From a virus, in the IMG/VR virus record IMGVR_UViG_3300030099_000594, positions 1 through 22,288 of that record: a stretch of DNA of 22,288 nt; one strand, 5' to 3'. Below are positions 19,255 to 22,288 of the stretch, piece by piece. The translations under genes were made by a program, and so were the position numbers. Positions within the stretch are counted from its first letter, which is position 1. The number at the start of each line of letters is the position of its first letter. The notes beneath the pieces were generated by a model. The model was not told the origin of the DNA. It made no database searches and saw only the letters and a program-made list of their open reading frames with translations.

Positions 19255-20478
19255 ATGGAACTATCATTAGTACGCAGTCTGATGGACAGAAAGTTTTACG
19301 ATGACCATCGTGGAGCAAGATGCCCTGACCGACTGTTCACAAAAGATGTCCGCAAGATTAAGCAAGCCGTTGACCTTGCTATGGACAGATATGAAAGGAC
19401 TGTGACACCTGATGAGATAGAAGCTCTCTTCATGTCTAGCAATCCTACACTTACAACGGCACAGAAGCAGGCATATGGTGACTTGTTTCGTAAGATTAAA
19501 GCTGAGACACCTATGGGTAGTGACGTAGCACAGGAGGTGCTGTCTAAACTATTCCAACAGGTAGTGGGCGAAGACATAGCGAACTTAGGATTTGACTATG
19601 TGAATGGTACGCAGACTAGCCTTGAGCCTCTACGTAACTTACTTGAGTCTTACTCAGATGACTTTACTCCTGACCTCAAGATAGAGTGGGATGATATGTC
19701 TATTGAGACACTGCTTGCTAAGAACAAGATGGAAGCAAGATGGACATTCAACATACCCTCACTTACTCGTGTGCTTGAAGGTGTGAACGAGGGTCACTTG
19801 GTTGAGATAGGTGCTAGACCTAACACAGGCAAGACATCTTTCCATGCAAGTCTGATTGCAGGTCCGAATGGATTTGCTAGACAGGGTGCAAACTGCATTG
19901 TCTTATGTAATGAAGAAGCGTCACACAGAGTTGGTGCTAGGTACTTGACTGCGGCATCAGGCATGTCGGTGCAAGACATCAAGGCTAACCCACGTAAAGC
20001 TAAAGAGTTATACGACCCTGTTCGACAGAACATTAAGGTACGTGATGTGACAGGTAGAGATATGTCATGGGTTGAGTCTGTATGTAAGTCTTACAAGCCT
20101 GACATTGTAGTATTAGACATGGGCGATAAATTTGCCAAGACAGGAGGATTTGCTCGACAGGACGAGGCACTCAAGGCTAATGCAGTCCATGCTCGTATGA
20201 TTGCAAAGCAACACAACTGTGCTATCTTCTACATGTCACAGCTATCTGCTGAAGCAGAGGGTAAGGTAATACTTAACCAAGCTATGATGGAAGGCTCACG
20301 TACAGGTAAAGCTGCTGAAGCAGACCTGATGCTTTTGATTGCTAAGAATCCTGTAAGAGAGAACGAGGATGAGGAAGACCCACAGCGACATATTAATATT
20401 GTTAAAAACAAACTGTCAGGATATCATGGTGTTATACACTGTAATCTTGACTACAAAACAGCGAGGTATTCAGCATGA
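19255..20478 (+). CDS. Replicative DNA helicase, DnaB/RecA-like
   Basis: 407 residues. Walker A GARPNTGKTS (186-195), Walker B DIVVLDMGDK (283-292), a glutamine switch YMSQLS (Q329) and a basic finger VKNKLSGYHG (384-391) identify a hexameric DnaB-family (SF4) helicase. The N-terminal about 170 residues are helical (RKFYDDHRGARCPDRLF onward) and correspond to the primase-interacting domain. It unwinds the fork for the DNA polymerase and works with the primase encoded upstream. Its last codons RYSA-stop overlap the start of the HNH gene. Confidence 0.92.
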   Translation: MELSLVRSLMDRKFYDDHRGARCPDRLFTKDVRKIKQAVDLAMDRYERTVTPDEIEALFMSSNPTLTTAQKQAYGDLFRKIKAETPMGSDVAQEVLSKLFQQVVGEDIANLGFDYVNGTQTSLEPLRNLLESYSDDFTPDLKIEWDDMSIETLLAKNKMEARWTFNIPSLTRVLEGVNEGHLVEIGARPNTGKTSFHASLIAGPNGFARQGANCIVLCNEEASHRVGARYLTAASGMSVQDIKANPRKAKELYDPVRQNIKVRDVTGRDMSWVESVCKSYKPDIVVLDMGDKFAKTGGFARQDEALKANAVHARMIAKQHNCAIFYMSQLSAEAEGKVILNQAMMEGSRTGKAAEADLMLLIAKNPVRENEDEEDPQRHINIVKNKLSGYHGVIHCNLDYKTARYSA

Positions 20479-21152
20479 AAAAATTTAATAAAAAAGAGTA
20501 TGATGCAAAATATTGGCTAGAGAACAAAGAAAAACTGAAGGAGTGGCATAAGAATTATCGTCAAGAAAACAAAGAAAAACTGAAGGTAAGTGCGCAAAAG
20601 TATTATCAAGAAAATAAAGAAAGAATTAATGAACAAGGCAGAAGATATAGGCAAAAAAACAAAGAAAAAATAAATATGAGGATGGCAGAATATTATAAGA
20701 AAAATAGAGAAATAATTATTGAAAAATCTACAAGATATAGGCAAGAAAATAAAGAAAGAGTTAATGAACGAATAATGAAACGATATTATAGCGATATAGA
20801 ATTTAAACTAAGAATGTCTTTAAGAAATGATTTACGAAAGAGACTAAAAGCTCATCTAGCTAATAAGACTTCTTCAGCTTTATCGTTAACAGGTTGCACT
20901 ATGGAGGAGCTAAAAGCTCACATAGAAAGTAAGTTTGAAGATGGTATGTCATGGGAAAACTGGGCAGTAGATGGTTGGCATCTTGACCACATTATTCCTT
21001 GTAGTTCCTTTGACTTAACGATAGAAGAAGAACAAAAGAAATGTTTTCACTACACAAACCTACAGCCGTTGTGGGCAAAAGACAATCTGAGTAAGTATAA
21101 TAAACTAAACTGGAGTAAAGAAGATATGAAGGAGGAAAGGTATACAGCATGA
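20475..21152 (+). CDS. Free-standing HNH homing endonuclease
   Basis: 225 residues. Residues 1-105 are about six repeats of a 15-17-residue Lys/Glu-rich unit ([YW]-x-Q/E-ENKEK-x2-K), a long basic helix likely to lie along DNA. Residues 139-210 hold the HNH nuclease: GCTMEELKAHIESKFEDGMS, WHLDHIIPCS (D171, H172), then FHYTNLQPLWAKDNLSK (N195, N204). More AT-rich than the helicase and polymerase on either side, indicating a mobile intruder. ATG overlaps the helicase stop, and TGA overlaps the polymerase ATG. The 17-base junction AGGTATTCAGCATGAAA recurs at its 3' end with one change. Confidence 0.9.
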   Translation: MKKFNKKEYDAKYWLENKEKLKEWHKNYRQENKEKLKVSAQKYYQENKERINEQGRRYRQKNKEKINMRMAEYYKKNREIIIEKSTRYRQENKERVNERIMKRYYSDIEFKLRMSLRNDLRKRLKAHLANKTSSALSLTGCTMEELKAHIESKFEDGMSWENWAVDGWHLDHIIPCSSFDLTIEEEQKKCFHYTNLQPLWAKDNLSKYNKLNWSKEDMKEERYTA

Positions 21153-22288
21153 AACTAACACTTGACGTAGAGAACACTGTCACCAAGCGTGATGGTAAGT
21201 TACATCTTGATCCCTTTGAGCCTACAAATGAGCTTGTTATGGTGGGTATGTTATCAGATAATAATGAAGAAAAGATTGTAACATTCAATCACAACAGAAA
21301 GAGTCCTACTCCCTCTGGTAAAGAGATAGTACAGGATTGGCTAGACAGATCTACTATACTCATTATGCATAACGCATCACATGACTTGTTGTGGTTGTGG
21401 GAGAGTGGATTTACATATGATGGTCCTGTGTTTGACACTATGCTAGGTGAGTATGTATTACAGCGTGGGTTAAAGCAACCGTTATCTCTTGAAGCATGTG
21501 CGGAAAGATATGACTTAGCTACAAAGAAGCAAGATACCATGAAAGAATACTTTAGTAAGGGCTACTCTGTAGCAGGTATACCTTGGCAGGAATTAACAGA
21601 TTATTTATCTGCAGACTTACATGCTACACAGCAGTTAGCAGACACAATCTATAAAAGATTATTATTAGAGGATCACTCTTTAAAAGATACCGTAGACCTT
21701 ACTAATCAAGTAGCTGTGTGTCTATCACGTATCTATCAACGTGGTTTTGCAGTAAATTTATCTGCATTAGACAGAGTGCAAAAGGAGTTTGAAGAAGAGA
21801 AAAAAGAAATACTAGATGATCTAAGTATACAGGTTAGAGAGTTGATGGGAGATACTCCTATTAATCTTAATAGTCCAGAGCAACTATCTTGGGTTATTTA
21901 CAGCCGCAAGCCACAGGACAAAACAGTATGGGCAAATACATTTGACCCTTATATGCCAGTCAATGAGTACAAGACTGCGGTAAAGAAGCACTCTACTGTG
22001 CTATGTAAACAGATAGCACATCAATGTAACACCTGTAAAGGATCAGGAATTATAAGAAAGGTAAAGAAAGATGGAACACCATTTGCTAGAACAAATAAAT
22101 GTGTCGATTGTCGTGGGCATGGTTATGTTTACATTATATGTAATAATGTGGTGGCAGGGTTAAAGTTTAATGCGCCCAATGCTAAATGGATTAGTGCTAA
22201 TGGTTTTAGCACGAATAAGACAAACCTATTGTATCTTGAAAGGATTGCTCGTGCTAGGAATATGGATAGTGCTGTTGCTTTTCTTAGT
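21149..22288 (+). CDS. Family A DNA polymerase with DnaJ-type zinc insert, 3' part cut off by window edge
   Basis: 380 residues visible from ATG 21149 (GGAGG at 21131). The 3'-5' exonuclease domain has TLDVEN (D6, E8), MHNASHDLLWLW (N75, D79), VFDTML (D96) and DYLSADLHAT (D156). Then comes a helical region, and residues 286-331 hold a DnaJ central-type cysteine-rich insert: C293-NTC-KGSG and C318-VDC-RGHG, with extra C286 and C331. This is the unusual feature described for HMO-2011 polymerase. The palm/fingers region with its catalytic aspartates is expected past the right edge. Replicative polymerase working with the helicase and primase. Confidence 0.95.
   Translation, partial: MKLTLDVENTVTKRDGKLHLDPFEPTNELVMVGMLSDNNEEKIVTFNHNRKSPTPSGKEIVQDWLDRSTILIMHNASHDLLWLWESGFTYDGPVFDTMLGEYVLQRGLKQPLSLEACAERYDLATKKQDTMKEYFSKGYSVAGIPWQELTDYLSADLHATQQLADTIYKRLLLEDHSLKDTVDLTNQVAVCLSRIYQRGFAVNLSALDRVQKEFEEEKKEILDDLSIQVRELMGDTPINLNSPEQLSWVIYSRKPQDKTVWANTFDPYMPVNEYKTAVKKHSTVLCKQIAHQCNTCKGSGIIRKVKKDGTPFARTNKCVDCRGHGYVYIICNNVVAGLKFNAPNAKWISANGFSTNKTNLLYLERIARARNMDSAVAFLS

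Noticed and set aside
1-22288. tRNA genes
   Set aside because: No stretch with a convincing cloverleaf or T-loop consensus was noticed in the gaps, which are short and AT-rich; a dedicated scan was not possible.

Overview
The window is a piece of a tailed double-stranded DNA phage genome of the marine HMO-2011 type (podovirus-like, alphaproteobacterial hosts such as SAR116, Roseobacter-clade or SAR11). The strongest evidence is the partial family-A DNA polymerase at the right edge. It carries a DnaJ-type zinc-finger insert (two CxxCxGxG motifs) between its 3'-5' exonuclease and polymerase regions, the signature reported for HMO-2011. A portal/large-terminase pair, a split primase plus DnaB-type helicase, a tyrosine recombinase, DUF932 proteins and a DUF1127 gene fit a marine alphaproteobacterial phage. 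The host cannot be assigned from sequence alone. The window is AT-rich, most strongly between about 9.8 and 12.3 kb.

Layout: two divergent blocks leave a non-coding control region at 9815-10557. The leftward (minus) block, 1-9808, is the packaging, lysis and virion-accessory module. Reading from the control region it holds a conserved phage gene, an EF-hand membrane protein, small coiled-coil and basic proteins, a three-helix-type holin, an M15 endopeptidase (endolysin), and a run of very basic Lys/Gly-rich proteins with an HNH-like protein. It continues with a DUF1127 gene behind its own sigma-70-like promoter, a conserved 244-residue protein, more basic proteins, a zinc ribbon, the small terminase, an HTH protein, the large terminase, and a portal that runs off the left edge. 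Genes abut or overlap, so translation is probably coupled.

The control region has a good leftward promoter (TTGACA-17-TATAAC). Six copies of a 12-bp near-palindrome (TAGTTTTAACTA type) lie at and just downstream of its start point, several exactly 14 bp apart. Two GTTAC-N4-GTAAC palindromes lie on the rightward side.

The rightward block has three parts. (a) 10558-12310 is a very AT-rich early segment of four genes with a shared GGAGTC-type leader, many GANTC sites, two intercistronic hairpins (one a possible alternative-pairing switch) and a GP88-like cysteine protein. (b) 12467-16468 starts near a TTGACA promoter and holds a DUF932 gene followed by about 17 tightly overlapped small genes, many under 60 codons, including two zinc-binding proteins, short membrane proteins and a local 71-bp duplication. 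(c) 16554-22288 is the replication and integration module: a second DUF932 paralogue, integrase, primase, helicase, an intruding HNH endonuclease and the DNA polymerase. No tRNA, rRNA, CRISPR array or convincing attP site was seen.
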